52,445 nucleotides of DNA from Oscillospiraceae bacterium (GTDB lineage: Bacteria; Bacillota; Clostridia; Oscillospirales; Oscillospiraceae), in assembly GCA_031262065.1 (NCBI GenBank), contig JAISIK010000022.1, positions 1-52,445 on the forward strand, written 5' to 3'. The notes beneath the pieces are model-generated. The model saw only the letters and a program-made list of their open reading frames with translations. It had not been told where the DNA came from and made no database searches. Each line of letters opens with the position of its first letter. Positions within the stretch are counted from its first letter, which is position 1. Of the stretch, positions 1 to 12,154 are shown piece after piece. A program made the translations under genes and the position numbers.

Positions 1-1817
1 TCTGCAACGCTCGCCGTGATGCTCAGCGTGTCGCCGGTCTTAGTGACCGCTGTGCCCGTGCGGTTGCTGCTTGCCTGATTGGTGCTCATCGCGTAGTCTG
101 CATTCGCTGCCGCAATAACGACGCTTGCTCCTACGCTTAACTGGGAGGCGTCACGAACCAGCGTATATTCGCCGTTGCCGGGGTCAGCGCCTGCTTCTAC
201 GCGTGTAAACACCGCATAAAGCGTGACGTTGCCGGGAACGACATAGGTGCTGCCTGCTGCATAGATGGTGGGCTCATCTGTGGTTTCTGCAAGTTCCGCA
301 TCCGTCCAGCCTGCGAAGCTGTAGCCGTCGGGAATTTCAGAAGGAGCGCCGGGCAAGCTGACTGTATCGCCGGTGTAAGAGGATGCGCTGGAGTATGCTG
401 CGCAGTTGACGGAGTAGCTGACCGTAGCTGCCGTCTTTGCAGCGAAGTTAATCCGCACGGTGCAGTCGGCGCTTGCCGATACCGTAAAGACATTGCCGCT
501 CTGCGAAACGGTTGCAGAGCCTGCGGTAACGGTATAGCCGGAGACATAGTAGCCGGTCTTGGGTGTGGCGGTAATGACATTGCCGCTCACGGAAACCGTG
601 CCGTAATCTGTGTTATTGGATGTGGCGGAGACGGTATACTGGGAATAGAGGGTGTATGTAGACCTGACGGTCTGCGCCTTATCAACATTGCCGTGACCGG
701 GATAGGTATCCTCGGAGCTGACAACGATCGGGTATGCGGGATAGTTATTCTCATACGGGTCTCTGATGCCGACCTGAGACTTCATATTCGCAATCGCTTC
801 TGCAACTGTGTCGCCTGCGATCATGTCATCCCAGAAGATTTCCTCATAGTCGTAGTCGCCGACGAAGGTGATCGACTGCGAGTCGCCGTAGACAACCTCA
901 ACGCCCTTTGCACGCAGGGGTGCATAGATGCCGTCGGTCGCCATGCCAAGGCAAATTGCCATCCAGAGGAGGTTATTCGGGCAAGTGCCGGTGATATGGT
1001 TGGCAATGGCAGTGCCGTCCACACCGTAGTACTGCATGCTGCCGTTGCTGCCCCAGTAAACGGCATGATAATTGTTTGCATAGTCCGCAGTCGTGATGCC
1101 CGTGCCGCTTTGCAGGCACAGATAGGACGTAGTTGCGCCGGAGGTATAGTCCTCGCCATTGGCGTAGTCCGTATCGCCGTGGCTGTCGAAGATAATAACC
1201 GCGCCGTTCATCATGGCATTTGCAACATTGGTGATGGTTGCATTCGTTGTCTGGTAGAGGGTGTATGTACCGCCAAGCGCGCTGGCGATGCTCTGCGCCT
1301 CTGCCTTGTACTGGTCGGTGAAGCTGTTGTCGATACCGTAGTACGGTCCAATCAGATAGACGTTCTTCGCGCCGGGTGAGCCGCCCTTATTCTCGTAAGA
1401 GATGGTCTCCACCGAGACTTCCGCGTTGGGGTCGTAGTCGGGGTTGATATCCGCTTTGCGCATCTTTTCTCTGATGCTGGTGGAGTAGGCGCAGGCAATG
1501 CCTTCATCGGTCATCCATCGGAAGCCGTCGCCGCTGCGTTCCAGCGAGCCTTCGACGTAGTTCGAGGAAGTTTCTACGATTGCCATTGCCTGATCGACGA
1601 CCGTCTTTTCCGTTGCTTTCTTTGCATACAGGTCGTCTTCGAGTTCGGTAATCTCGTCCCAAACGGAGTTGGTTACCGCATAGTCTGCTTCTGTCAATTC
1701 CACGCTCTCGGGCGCTGCTTCCGTCTCAGCTTCCGCCGCAAAGGCAGTCGGGAGCATCGACAGAATCATTGCAAACGCGAGGAGGAAGGACAGAAACTGC
1801 CGCAGGTTTCTTTTCAT
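1..1817 (-). CDS. Secreted caspase-like (clan CD) cysteine peptidase, C-terminus outside window
   Basis: The frame is open from an ATG at 1815-1817 (AAAGGAG ribosome binding site upstream) to the window edge, giving about 605 residues of an incomplete protein. Residues 1-27 form a signal peptide: MKRN, a hydrophobic core, then an AFA cleavage site. A clan CD-like fold follows. A YLIGPYYG strand lies near residue 150, IIFDSHGD places His213, and WMAICLGMA places Cys289. The block GVEVVYGDSQSITFVG, then a WDDMIAGDTVAEAI helix, resembles the end of gingipain, clostripain or CHAT catalytic domains. Beyond about residue 400 come beta-rich repeats, including one InlB/Flg_new-type unit (YSFAGWTD...YAVFTR, about 497-541). 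These suggest a cell-surface protein. The catalytic assignment rests on motif pattern only, and the His-Cys spacing of 76 is longer than in caspases. The gene stands alone downstream of the rpoC terminator. Confidence 0.72.
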   Translation of the reverse strand, partial: MKRNLRQFLSFLLAFAMILSMLPTAFAAEAETEAAPESVELTEADYAVTNSVWDEITELEDDLYAKKATEKTVVDQAMAIVETSSNYVEGSLERSGDGFRWMTDEGIACAYSTSIREKMRKADINPDYDPNAEVSVETISYENKGGSPGAKNVYLIGPYYGIDNSFTDQYKAEAQSIASALGGTYTLYQTTNATITNVANAMMNGAVIIFDSHGDTDYANGEDYTSGATTSYLCLQSGTGITTADYANNYHAVYWGSNGSMQYYGVDGTAIANHITGTCPNNLLWMAICLGMATDGIYAPLRAKGVEVVYGDSQSITFVGDYDYEEIFWDDMIAGDTVAEAIANMKSQVGIRDPYENNYPAYPIVVSSEDTYPGHGNVDKAQTVRSTYTLYSQYTVSATSNNTDYGTVSVSGNVITATPKTGYYVSGYTVTAGSATVSQSGNVFTVSASADCTVRINFAAKTAATVSYSVNCAAYSSASSYTGDTVSLPGAPSEIPDGYSFAGWTDAELAETTDEPTIYAAGSTYVVPGNVTLYAVFTRVEAGADPGNGEYTLVRDASQLSVGASVVIAAANADYAMSTNQASSNRTGTAVTKTGDTLSITASVA

Positions 1818-1911
1818 GCGTATTTCTCCTTTTTGATTAAATTTAGGAATATGCCATCTATCCCTTGTGCCTATAATTTTACCATACTGCAATGCAGATA
1901 GATAGCAAAGA

Positions 1912-1931
1912 TTGTGTAGATTTTGTGTAGA
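1912..1931. promoter_or_regulatory. Direct repeat TTGTGTAGA x2, 11-bp period, upstream of peptidase gene
   Basis: The nonamer TTGTGTAGA occurs at 1912-1920 and again at 1923-1931, exactly one helical turn apart and about 95-115 bp upstream of the peptidase start. Two half-sites in direct orientation at 11 bp are the usual format for OmpR/PhoB-type response regulators. That regulator class is an inference. No strong -35/-10 pair could be assigned to this gene. Confidence 0.35.
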
Positions 1932-2032
1932 AATTCTTCGCATTTCCTTTGAATTTTGGTTATACTATATAATTTTGTGGGAAAATTTTTGGATAACTTG
2001 CTGTATTTTGACTATTACACTGCAAATATAGT

Positions 2033-2063
2033 AAGCCCGCGTATGCAAAACATACGCGGGCTT
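2033..2063 (-). terminator. rpoC terminator hairpin
   Basis: A perfect 13-bp inverted repeat (AAGCCCGCGTATG and its complement) closes on a 5-nt loop 13 bp after the rpoC stop codon. On the minus strand the stem is followed by TTACTATATTTG, a poor U-tract, so termination may be partial. It marks the end of the rpoBC transcript. Confidence 0.8.
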
Positions 2064-2075
2064 AACTCATAAATC

Positions 2076-5768
<3,693 letters not shown>

Positions 5769-5783
5769 TGTATTACTCCTCCC

Positions 5784-8700
5784 TTATTCTTCGTCGAAGT
5801 CGTCTTCATCGACCTCTTCGTCTTCATCGGCTGCGCCCAAAATCTGCTCGAAAGCACTGATTTCATCGGGTTCGTCCTGATCGGGGTCAATACCGTAGCC
5901 GTGGTTAAGAACTTCTTCCTCGTCGGTGACGAAGTTTTCCTGCGCCGGGGCGGTGTAGATGATTTCATCTTCATCTTCGTCGTCACGCAGTTCAATCTCG
6001 TCGCCACGATCATCGAGAACGCGAACATCCAGACACAGCGACTGCAGTTCCTTGACCAGAACCTTGAAGGACTCGGGAACGCCGGGCTTGGGCACGTTGT
6101 GACCCTTGACAATTGCCTCGTAGGTCTTCACGCGTCCTGTTACGTCGTCTGACTTGACCGTGAGGATTTCCTGCAGGGTATAGGCTGCGCCGTAGGCTTC
6201 CAGCGCCCAGACTTCCATTTCGCCGAAGCGCTGACCGCCGAACTGCGCCTTGCCGCCGAGCGGCTGCTGCGTGACCAGACTGTACGGACCTGTGGAGCGG
6301 GCGTGAATCTTATCATCGACCAGATGGTGGAGTTTCAAGAAGTAGGGATAGCCCACCGTGACAAGGTTATCAAACTTTTCGCCCGTGCGACCGTCGTAAA
6401 GCACGCTCTTGCCGTCTTCACGCAGACCTGCCAGCTTCAGCGTTTCGCGAATATCCTTCTCGTTCGCGCCGTCGAAGATGGGCGTAGCAACCTTCCAGCC
6501 GAGGGCATGGGCGGCGTAGCCGAGGTGGACTTCCAAAACCTGTCCGATATTCATACGCGAGGGAACGCCCAGCGGATTCAGAACGATGTCCAGCGGCGTG
6601 CCGTCGGGCAGATACGGCATATCCTCTTCGGGAAGAATGCGCGATACAACGCCCTTATTGCCGTGACGACCCGACATCTTATCGCCGACAGAAATCTTGC
6701 GCTTCTGCGCGATATACACGCGAACAACCTTGTTCACGCCCGGGGAAAGCTCATCGCCGTTCTGGCGGGTAAAGACTTTCACGTCCACAATAATGCCGGC
6801 TTCGCCGTGCGGGACTTTCAGCGAGGTATCGCGCACTTCGCGCGCCTTTTCGCCGAAGATTGCCCGTAGCAGACGCTCTTCCGCAGTTAGCTCTGTTTCT
6901 CCCTTGGGCGTGACCTTGCCGACGAGGTAGTCGCCGGAACCGACCTCCGCGCCCACGCGGATAATGCCCTCTTCGTCGAGATCCTTTAAGGTATCTTCGC
7001 CGACGTTGGGAATATCGCGGGTAATTTCCTCAGGTCCGAGCTTGGTGTCGCGCGCCTCGGTCTCGTATTCCTCGATGTGAATGGAGGTAAAGACGTCTTC
7101 GCGCACCAGCCGCTCGTTGAGAAGAATGGCGTCTTCGTAGTTATAACCTTCCCATGTGACAAAGCCCATGAGCACGTTCTTACCCAGCGCGATTTCGCCG
7201 TTGGCGCAGGCAGGGCCGTCTGCAATAATCTGGTTGTCCGTTACGCGGTCGCCGACGCCGACGATGGGGCGCTGGTTGACGCAAGTACCTTGGTTCGAGC
7301 GGGAGAATTTCGCCAGCGCGTAGTCTTTCACGTCGCCGCTGTCATAGCGGATGGTGATGATATTCGCGCTGGTGCGGGTAACAACGCCCTCTCCCTCCGC
7401 CTTCAGACAGACTTCGGAATCCACCGCGCAGATGTGCTCCATGCCGGTTGCAACAATCGGGGCTTCCGTTACCATAAGCGGCACTGCCTGACGCTGCATG
7501 TTCGCGCCCATGAGCGCGCGGTTTGCATCGTCGTTTTGCAGGAAGGGAATAAAGGCAGTTGCGATGGAGGTCATCATCTTCGGCGAAACATCGAGATAGT
7601 CGATGGTGCTGCGGTCTACGGAGATAATCTCGTCGCGATGGCGGCAGGTCATACGCGCATTGACGAGATAGCCCTCCGCGTCCGTCGGCTCTGCAGCCTG
7701 CGCAACAAAGTAGTCGTCCTCCACATCTGCAGACATGTATTCAATCTCGTCTGTCAGGCGGGATGCGACATATTTGCCCGTTTCGGGGTCGTAGATTTTC
7801 TCGACCTTGCGGAAAGGCGCTTCGACAAAGCCATACTCGTTGATTTTCGCATAGCTTGCCAAGTAGTTAATCAGACCGATGTTCGGACCTTCCGGCGTTT
7901 CAATCGGGCACATTCTGCCGTAGTGGCTGTAGTGCACGTCGCGCACGTCGAAAGACGCACGCTCGCGGCTCAGACCGCCGGGTCCGAGCGCGGACAGACG
8001 GCGCTTGTGCGTCAGCTCCGCCAAGGGGTTATTCTGATCCATAAACTGCGACAGCGGGGAAGAACCGAAGAATTCTTTGATAACCGCAGTCACGGGACGG
8101 ATGTTAATCAGGCTCTGCGGGGTGACGGTATCGATATCCTGCACCGTCATACGCTCGCGAATCACGCGCTCCAAGCGGGTGAAGCCGACGCGGAACTGGT
8201 TTTGCAGCAGCTCGCCCACGCAGCGCAGGCGGCGGTTGCCGAGATGGTCGATGTCGTCGGTATTTCCCACGCCGATAACAACGCTGTTGAGGTAGTTGAT
8301 AGAGGCAAGAATATCGTCGCGGGTGATGTGCTTCGGCAGAAGCTCGTCCATATGCTCTTCGATGGCGTCTTCCCAGCCGTCAGCCGGAACGCTGTCCAAC
8401 AGATCAAACAGCGCCTTGCGGCAAACGCGCTCGCGAACGCCGTACACCGTCGGATCAAAGTCCACAAAGTTCTTCATATCGACCATATAGTTCGAGAAGA
8501 TTTTGTGGCTCTTGCCGTCGATGCTGATCACGGCGTCGCAAACGCCGCGTGCGGAGAATTCCTTCGCCTGTGCGCGGCTGATCACATCGCCGGGCATGGC
8601 AAGAATCTCGCCGGTGCGCGGGTCAACGATGGGCTCCGCAAGCATCTGCCCGTTCAGGCGATTCCAAATGTCGAGCTTCTTATTGTACTTATGCCGACCG

Positions 8701-9515
8701 ACCCGCGATACATCGTAGCGGCGGGTGTCGAAGAACATGGAGTCAATATAGGCAGCAGCGTTGTCAACCGTGGGCGGTTCGCCCGGACGCAAGCGGCGGT
8801 AGATTTCCAGCAAGCTCTCCTCGCGGGTCTTGCAGGTATCCTTCTCGATGGTCGCAAGAATACGCGCATCTTCGCCGAAGAGTTCCTTAATCTGCGCATC
8901 GGTCTCCACGCCCAAGGCGCGAATCAGGCAGGTAATGGGCAGCTTGCGGTTCTTATCGATACGGACGTAGAAGCAGTTCTGCAAATCCGTTTCGTATTCC
9001 AGCCACGCGCCACGGTACGGGATAACCGTAGCCTTATAAATATGCTGGTCTGCCTTGTCCACCTCGTCGGTGTAGTACATGCTCGGGCTGCGCACAATCT
9101 GCGAAACAATGACGCGCTCCGCGCCGTTAATCACGAAGGTGCCGCCGTTGGTCATCAGGGGGAAATCTCCCATAAAGATTTCCTGATCCTTGATCTCCCC
9201 TGTCTGCATATTGTGCAGACGGACGCGAACCTTTATCGGCTTTGCGTAGGTGGTGTCGCGCTCCTTGCACTCCTCCACCGAATATTTCGGCTTCTCATCG
9301 AGGGAGTAGTCCAAGAACGACAGCTCCAGATTGCCGGTATAGTCGGTAATCGAAGCCACATCGTGGAACACCTCGCGCAGCCCCTCGTTTAAGAACCAGT
9401 TATACGAATCCTTCTGAATTTTCAGCAGGTTCGGTATCGGCAAGATTTCCCGATACTTTGCATAGCTCTTTCGCTCGGTGCTGCCAAACTTTACGACATT
9501 CGTTTCCATATGCAT
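5784..9515 (-). CDS. rpoB: DNA-directed RNA polymerase subunit beta
   Basis: Beta subunit of RNA polymerase, about 1243 residues. The rifampicin pocket (about residues 480-545) reads SQFMDQNN ... [13 protein letters not shown]. The residues equivalent to E. coli D516, H526 and S531 are all unchanged, so no known rifampicin resistance change is visible. The last 60 residues are strongly acidic (runs of D/E), as in other clostridia. Possible starts are GTG 9518, ATG 9515 and ATG 9509. AGAAAGG at 9521-9527 lies 5 nt from ATG 9515, which I prefer. It is first gene of the rpoBC unit; rplJ/rplL do not lie upstream here. Confidence 0.98.
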   Translation of the reverse strand: MHMETNVVKFGSTERKSYAKYREILPIPNLLKIQKDSYNWFLNEGLREVFHDVASITDYTGNLELSFLDYSLDEKPKYSVEECKERDTTYAKPIKVRVRLHNMQTGEIKDQEIFMGDFPLMTNGGTFVINGAERVIVSQIVRSPSMYYTDEVDKADQHIYKATVIPYRGAWLEYETDLQNCFYVRIDKNRKLPITCLIRALGVETDAQIKELFGEDARILATIEKDTCKTREESLLEIYRRLRPGEPPTVDNAAAYIDSMFFDTRRYDVSRVGRHKYNKKLDIWNRLNGQMLAEPIVDPRTGEILAMPGDVISRAQAKEFSARGVCDAVISIDGKSHKIFSNYMVDMKNFVDFDPTVYGVRERVCRKALFDLLDSVPADGWEDAIEEHMDELLPKHITRDDILASINYLNSVVIGVGNTDDIDHLGNRRLRCVGELLQNQFRVGFTRLERVIRERMTVQDIDTVTPQSLINIRPVTAVIKEFFGSSPLSQFMDQNNPLAELTHKRRLSALGPGGLSRERASFDVRDVHYSHYGRMCPIETPEGPNIGLINYLASYAKINEYGFVEAPFRKVEKIYDPETGKYVASRLTDEIEYMSADVEDDYFVAQAAEPTDAEGYLVNARMTCRHRDEIISVDRSTIDYLDVSPKMMTSIATAFIPFLQNDDANRALMGANMQRQAVPLMVTEAPIVATGMEHICAVDSEVCLKAEGEGVVTRTSANIITIRYDSGDVKDYALAKFSRSNQGTCVNQRPIVGVGDRVTDNQIIADGPACANGEIALGKNVLMGFVTWEGYNYEDAILLNERLVREDVFTSIHIEEYETEARDTKLGPEEITRDIPNVGEDTLKDLDEEGIIRVGAEVGSGDYLVGKVTPKGETELTAEERLLRAIFGEKAREVRDTSLKVPHGEAGIIVDVKVFTRQNGDELSPGVNKVVRVYIAQKRKISVGDKMSGRHGNKGVVSRILPEEDMPYLPDGTPLDIVLNPLGVPSRMNIGQVLEVHLGYAAHALGWKVATPIFDGANEKDIRETLKLAGLREDGKSVLYDGRTGEKFDNLVTVGYPYFLKLHHLVDDKIHARSTGPYSLVTQQPLGGKAQFGGQRFGEMEVWALEAYGAAYTLQEILTVKSDDVTGRVKTYEAIVKGHNVPKPGVPESFKVLVKELQSLCLDVRVLDDRGDEIELRDDEDEDEIIYTAPAQENFVTDEEEVLNHGYGIDPDQDEPDEISAFEQILGAADEDEEVDEDDFDEE

Positions 9516-9584
9516 CACAGCCTTTCTGCTCTCGTTCCATGTATGATACGCCCGGGTCGGTTGTAACTTTGTTTCTGTTGACTC

Positions 9585-9613
9585 TTGTAATCTGCCGTCG
9601 ATTGTGGTATACT
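9585..9613 (+). promoter_or_regulatory. Opposing promoter inside the rpoB leader region
   Basis: TTGTAA (9585-9590), a 17-bp spacer and TATACT (9608-9613) point away from rpoB on the plus strand. An AAGGGGAGG ribosome binding site at 9623-9631 and an ATG at 9638 follow. The start point would lie near 9620, inside the region transcribed as the rpoB leader on the other strand. Confidence 0.45.
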
Positions 9614-9637
9614 ATATTCTATAAGGGGAGGATGCGC

Positions 9638-9844
9638 ATGGCGATATTCCCGCAGTATAGGCAACAATTTTACCATAATTTTTTTCCTGCGTCAATCTAT
9701 TTTTCTGAAGTTTTATGCATATTTTCAGCCGGATTCGAAATACCTTCGAGTTCGGCGCTTTTTTCGGCTGCACGAGCCTCTATTGGGCATCTCAGTCTGC
9801 CAAAGAACGGAAGACCGAAGGTTTCGGATGGAAAGATAGTGTGA
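9638..9844 (+). CDS. Possible small protein, 68 aa, antisense to the rpoB leader
   Basis: An ATG 6 nt after a strong AAGGGGAGG site opens a 68-residue frame beginning MAIFPQYRQQFYHNFF and ending PKVSDGKIV. I do not recognise it. Promoter and ribosome binding site argue for expression. Against it, codon use looks poor and the 3' end runs into repeat copy A (9797-9884), whose other copy at 49952 ends in the similar PKVTEGKIV. It may be a remnant of a repeat-borne gene or fortuitous. Confidence 0.25.
   Translation: MAIFPQYRQQFYHNFFPASIYFSEVLCIFSAGFEIPSSSALFSAARASIGHLSLPKNGRPKVSDGKIV
9667..9695 (-). promoter_or_regulatory. rpoBC promoter
   Basis: On the minus strand TTGACG (9690-9695) and TAAAAT (9667-9672) are separated by 17 bp, with TATGG just before the -10. 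Transcription should begin near 9660, leaving an untranslated leader of about 145 nt before rpoB. I saw no L10-type or other known leader structure in it. Confidence 0.75.
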
Positions 9845-9884
9845 AAGAAAACCGTCAGGGTTGTCTTTCGCGTTCAATAAAAAC
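9797..9884. repeat. Small interspersed repeat, copy A (uninterrupted)
   Basis: About 88 bp related to 49952-50002 plus 50142-50179. The two halves are joined directly here: the first half ends in GTGTGAAAG and the second is AAAACCGTCAGGGTTGTC followed by TTTCGCGTTCAATAAA. In copy B the same halves are split by about 139 bp. The distal half differs at only two positions over about 36 bp. The copy lies directly beside the NUDIX gene terminator hairpin. Confidence 0.65.
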
Positions 9885-9918
9885 GAACGCCGGATTCATG
9901 GTTGAATCCGGCGTTCGT
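9883..9918 (-). terminator. Terminator of the NUDIX gene
   Basis: A 15-bp perfect stem (ACGAACGCCGGATTC) with a 6-nt loop lies 5 nt after the NUDIX stop codon. On the minus strand it is followed by TTTTATTG, giving a good intrinsic terminator. Confidence 0.85.
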
Positions 9919-9922
9919 TCTA

Positions 9923-10432
9923 TTAAAATCCGATGGCGTTCTTTATTTTCTTTTCCAGATAGCCGAAGCGGCGGACAATCGGCGCTGCAACCTCGCCCGC
10001 TGCAAGCATCTTCTTAAACTGCGCAAGCGTGACCCAACGCGCTTCGCAGGTCTCCCCTGCCTGCATCACCGTGTCCGCGATTGCCACATCCTTGCAAAGC
10101 AGGTAGGTATCATAGAACGAGCTGCGTTCCCGCGAAGAATCCAGCAGTATAAATTCTTCCTCACCTGCATGAATCCCGGTTTCCTCCCGCAGTTCTCGGG
10201 CAATCGCCTGCAGGCTTGTCTCCCCCGAGACTGCCGAACCGCCCGTGTTCTCCCACAGGTTCGGGAAGGATTCCTTTTGCGGCGCGCGCTTTGTCAGAAG
10301 CAGTTCCTTTTTGCTGTTATAAACCCAAACAGACACGACAATATGGAATTCGCCCCGTGCAAGCTGCATGCCGCGCCGATGCTTGCGCGGAAGCATTTTG
10401 CGCTCTGCATCGTAAATATCCCAAAACTCCAT
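9923..10432 (-). CDS. NUDIX hydrolase
   Basis: A 169-residue hydrolase of nucleoside-diphosphate-linked substrates. The full NUDIX box GX5EX7REUXEEXGU is present at residues 65-87 (G65, E71, R79-E80, E83-E84, G86). The N-terminus (EFWDIYDAERKML, then KHRRGMQLARGEFH) matches the subgroup often labelled isopentenyl-diphosphate isomerase-like. The real substrate cannot be told from sequence. The ATG follows an AGAGGAGGAC ribosome binding site. It lies 90 bp after mntP in the same direction and ends in a strong terminator; a shared transcript with mntP is possible. Confidence 0.9.
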   Translation of the reverse strand: MEFWDIYDAERKMLPRKHRRGMQLARGEFHIVVSVWVYNSKKELLLTKRAPQKESFPNLWENTGGSAVSGETSLQAIARELREETGIHAGEEEFILLDSSRERSSFYDTYLLCKDVAIADTVMQAGETCEARWVTLAQFKKMLAAGEVAAPIVRRFGYLEKKIKNAIGF

Positions 10433-10460
10433 TGCCCCGTCCTCCTCTGTGTTTGGGCTT

Positions 10461-10516
10461 GTTTGAAAAATGTCAACATGCCCAATGCCGGATCATTTTT
10501 CCGCTATTTTTCAAAC
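10461..10516 (-). other. 11-bp inverted repeat between mntP and the NUDIX gene
   Basis: GTTTGAAAAAT (10461-10471) is perfectly repeated in inverse at 10506-10516 around a 34-nt loop. No U-tract follows the stem on the minus strand, so this is not a clear terminator. It could be an mRNA processing or stabilising structure between the two genes. Confidence 0.4.
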
Positions 10517-10522
10517 GGCGCC

Positions 10523-11080
10523 TTATACCGTCAAATGCTCGATGAGAATCTTTGTGCCCATCAGCACTAAGATTATGCCGCCGATGAATTCCGCCTTTGC
10601 CCGATACCTCGCGCCGAACACATTGCCCACTTTCACGCCCGCTGCGGAAAACAGGAAGGTCGTCACGCCCGTTAAGGCGACTGCAAGAAGAATATTCGCG
10701 CCTGTCATTGCGAAGGTAATGCCCGCCGCCATGGCGTCAATGCTCGTGGCAACCGCCATCGGCAGCATGACCTTAACGCCAAAGGAGTCGTTCATCGTTT
10801 CCTCGTCCTTGGAAAGCGCCTCACGAATCATATTCGCCCCGATGCTCGCCAAAAGCACGAAGGCAATCCAGTGGTCGAAGACTTGGATATAGTTCGCGAA
10901 GGAACGCGCCAGAAAATAGCCCAAAAGCGGCATCAGCGCCTGAAAGCCGCCGAAATACGTGCCTGTAATCAGCGCGTGGCGCGGGCGCAAGGTTTTCACC
11001 GACAATCCCTTGCTGACGGACACCGCAAAGGCGTCCATCGAGAGCGCAACGGCAGTCGCCATAAGGTCAAAAAAGTTCAT
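10523..11080 (-). CDS. mntP: Manganese efflux pump MntP
   Basis: A 185-residue inner membrane exporter of Mn2+ (formerly YebN). Two internally related halves of three membrane helices are visible. Each carries the family's acidic motif: ALSMDAFAVS (Asp16) in the first helix and ATSIDAMAAG in the fourth. I start it at ATG 11078-11080, behind a GGGGGG stretch. A longer frame upstream would read through a terminator hairpin and the tRNA. No yybP-ykoY manganese riboswitch is visible. With no promoter of its own, it appears to depend on readthrough from the tRNA-Leu promoter. Confidence 0.93.
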   Translation of the reverse strand: MNFFDLMATAVALSMDAFAVSVSKGLSVKTLRPRHALITGTYFGGFQALMPLLGYFLARSFANYIQVFDHWIAFVLLASIGANMIREALSKDEETMNDSFGVKVMLPMAVATSIDAMAAGITFAMTGANILLAVALTGVTTFLFSAAGVKVGNVFGARYRAKAEFIGGIILVLMGTKILIEHLTV

Positions 11081-11117
11081 ACTACGTCCCCCCGTTTTGT
11101 CCCATCCTTGAAAAACG

Positions 11118-11146
11118 AAATGGTCAACGCTCAGCGTTGACCATTT
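11118..11146 (-). terminator. Terminator between tRNA-Leu and mntP
   Basis: A perfect 13-bp stem (AAATGGTCAACGC) with a 3-nt loop is followed on the minus strand by CGTTTTTC. The stem shares its first base with the last A of the tRNA CCA end. It should end most tRNA transcripts and limit readthrough into mntP. Confidence 0.85.
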
Positions 11147-11230
11147 GGTGCGAGTGATGCGACTTGAACGCACACGACGGTTGTCACACGCCCCTCAAAC
11201 GTGCCTGTCTACCTATTCCAGCACACTCGC
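11146..11230 (-). tRNA. tRNA-Leu (anticodon GAG), CCA encoded
   Basis: Folded by eye into an 85-nt class II tRNA. The acceptor stem is GCGAGTG/CACTCGC, with discriminator A and encoded CCA. The D arm closes with CTG/CAG. The anticodon stem CACGT/GCGTG carries the loop TTGAGGG, giving anticodon GAG, which reads CUC/CUU. A short variable stem GAC/GTC and a T arm with TTCAAGT follow. It has its own consensus promoter and a terminator directly behind it. Confidence 0.96.
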
Positions 11231-11249
11231 ATATCCATTTTGCTTGATA

Positions 11250-11278
11250 ATTATAATGAATCCCCACTCGTTTGTCAA
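11250..11278 (-). promoter_or_regulatory. tRNA-Leu promoter (perfect consensus)
   Basis: TTGACA (11273-11278), a 17-bp spacer and TATAAT (11250-11255) on the minus strand. The expected start near 11243 gives a 5' leader of about 13 nt, typical for tRNA genes. Confidence 0.92.
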
Positions 11279-11300
11279 CACTTAATTTCATGTTTTGCCC

Positions 11301-11329
11301 TTGCAGTTTTACAGCCGCTTTGCTACAAT
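11301..11329 (+). promoter_or_regulatory. rsmE promoter
   Basis: TTGCAG (11301-11306), 17 bp and TACAAT (11324-11329) on the plus strand, about 27 bp before the rsmE start. It diverges from the tRNA-Leu promoter. Confidence 0.7.
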
Positions 11330-11355
11330 GGACAAAATGCGCAGGAGGGATTGCA

Positions 11356-12081
11356 ATGCCTCGTTTTTTTATGCCAAAGGAAGAAATCGCCCCCGACTCT
11401 TTTACCCTATCTAAGGAAAATGCCGCGCACCTTCGGGTGCTACGCCTTAAAAACGGCGACGCAGTCACCGTCTGCGATGGGGCGGGCACGGACTACGAAT
11501 GCCTCATCGAAGACGGAAATTCCGGGCGGCTTTCCGTAACCTGTGTTTCTCCCTCGAAGAGCGAACCGCAGGTTTTTGCAAGCGTCTACATGGCATTTGC
11601 AAAATCCGACAAATTCGAACACGTCATCCAAAAAGCGACGGAACTCGGCGCAAGCGAAGTGGTCTGTTTCCCGAGCAGCCGCTGCGTCTCGCGCCCGGAC
11701 GAGCGGTCTCTGAAAGCGAAGCTGGATCGCTGGAGCAAAATCGCGGCGTCGGCAGCCGGACAGTCCGGGCGGGGCGTAATCCCACAGATCATTGCGCTTC
11801 CCTCTTACGCAGCCGCGCTGGCGCGGGCAGCTTCCGCCGCGCTTGCAGTCTGCTTCTACGAAAACGAAAAAAGTCTGACCTACTGCGCAGCAATCTCCCA
11901 AAAGCCCTTCCGAACCGCCTCGATCTTAACCGGCCCCGAGGGCGGCTTTTCCGAGGAGGAAATTCGGCAGGCAGCCGCCGCGGGACTGCAAATCTGCACG
12001 CTCGGTCGCCGCATTCTCCGCTGCGAAACTGCGCCGCTTTGCGCCCTTTCGGCGCTGATGTACGCCACCGGCGAGTTCTGA
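11356..12081 (+). CDS. rsmE: 16S rRNA (uracil1498-N3)-methyltransferase
   Basis: A 241-residue SPOUT methyltransferase that methylates U1498 of 16S rRNA. The N-terminal PUA-like part begins MPRFFMPKEE. The SPOUT knot motif TGPEGGFSEEE lies at 192-202, followed by LGRRILRCETA, the S-adenosylmethionine loop. The ATG at 11356 has AGGAGG 7 nt upstream; a longer frame from 11272 would start ahead of the promoter and is rejected. In many genomes rsmE sits next to prmA, which is not seen here. Confidence 0.95.
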   Translation: MPRFFMPKEEIAPDSFTLSKENAAHLRVLRLKNGDAVTVCDGAGTDYECLIEDGNSGRLSVTCVSPSKSEPQVFASVYMAFAKSDKFEHVIQKATELGASEVVCFPSSRCVSRPDERSLKAKLDRWSKIAASAAGQSGRGVIPQIIALPSYAAALARAASAALAVCFYENEKSLTYCAAISQKPFRTASILTGPEGGFSEEEIRQAAAAGLQICTLGRRILRCETAPLCALSALMYATGEF

Positions 12082-12154
12082 TACCAAATCCCAAGCATGT
12101 TGTCCGCTGCGCCGCGATATACTGAAACAAGAGTATGCTTGCGGAGGTGGTCGG

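Noticed and set aside
693..1379. 228-codon plus-strand frame opposite the surface peptidase
   Set aside because: The minus frame has a signal peptide, a ribosome binding site and recognisable domains; the plus frame has none.
8040..8120. Rifampicin resistance mutation in rpoB
   Set aside because: The residues matching E. coli D516, H526 and S531 are wild type; the few differences are ordinary lineage variation.
7077..9392. 771-codon plus-strand frame across rpoB
   Set aside because: Shadow of rpoB, for the same reasons.
10960..11150. yybP-ykoY manganese riboswitch before mntP
   Set aside because: The sequence is occupied by a tRNA-Leu and its terminator; no conserved riboswitch elements are visible.
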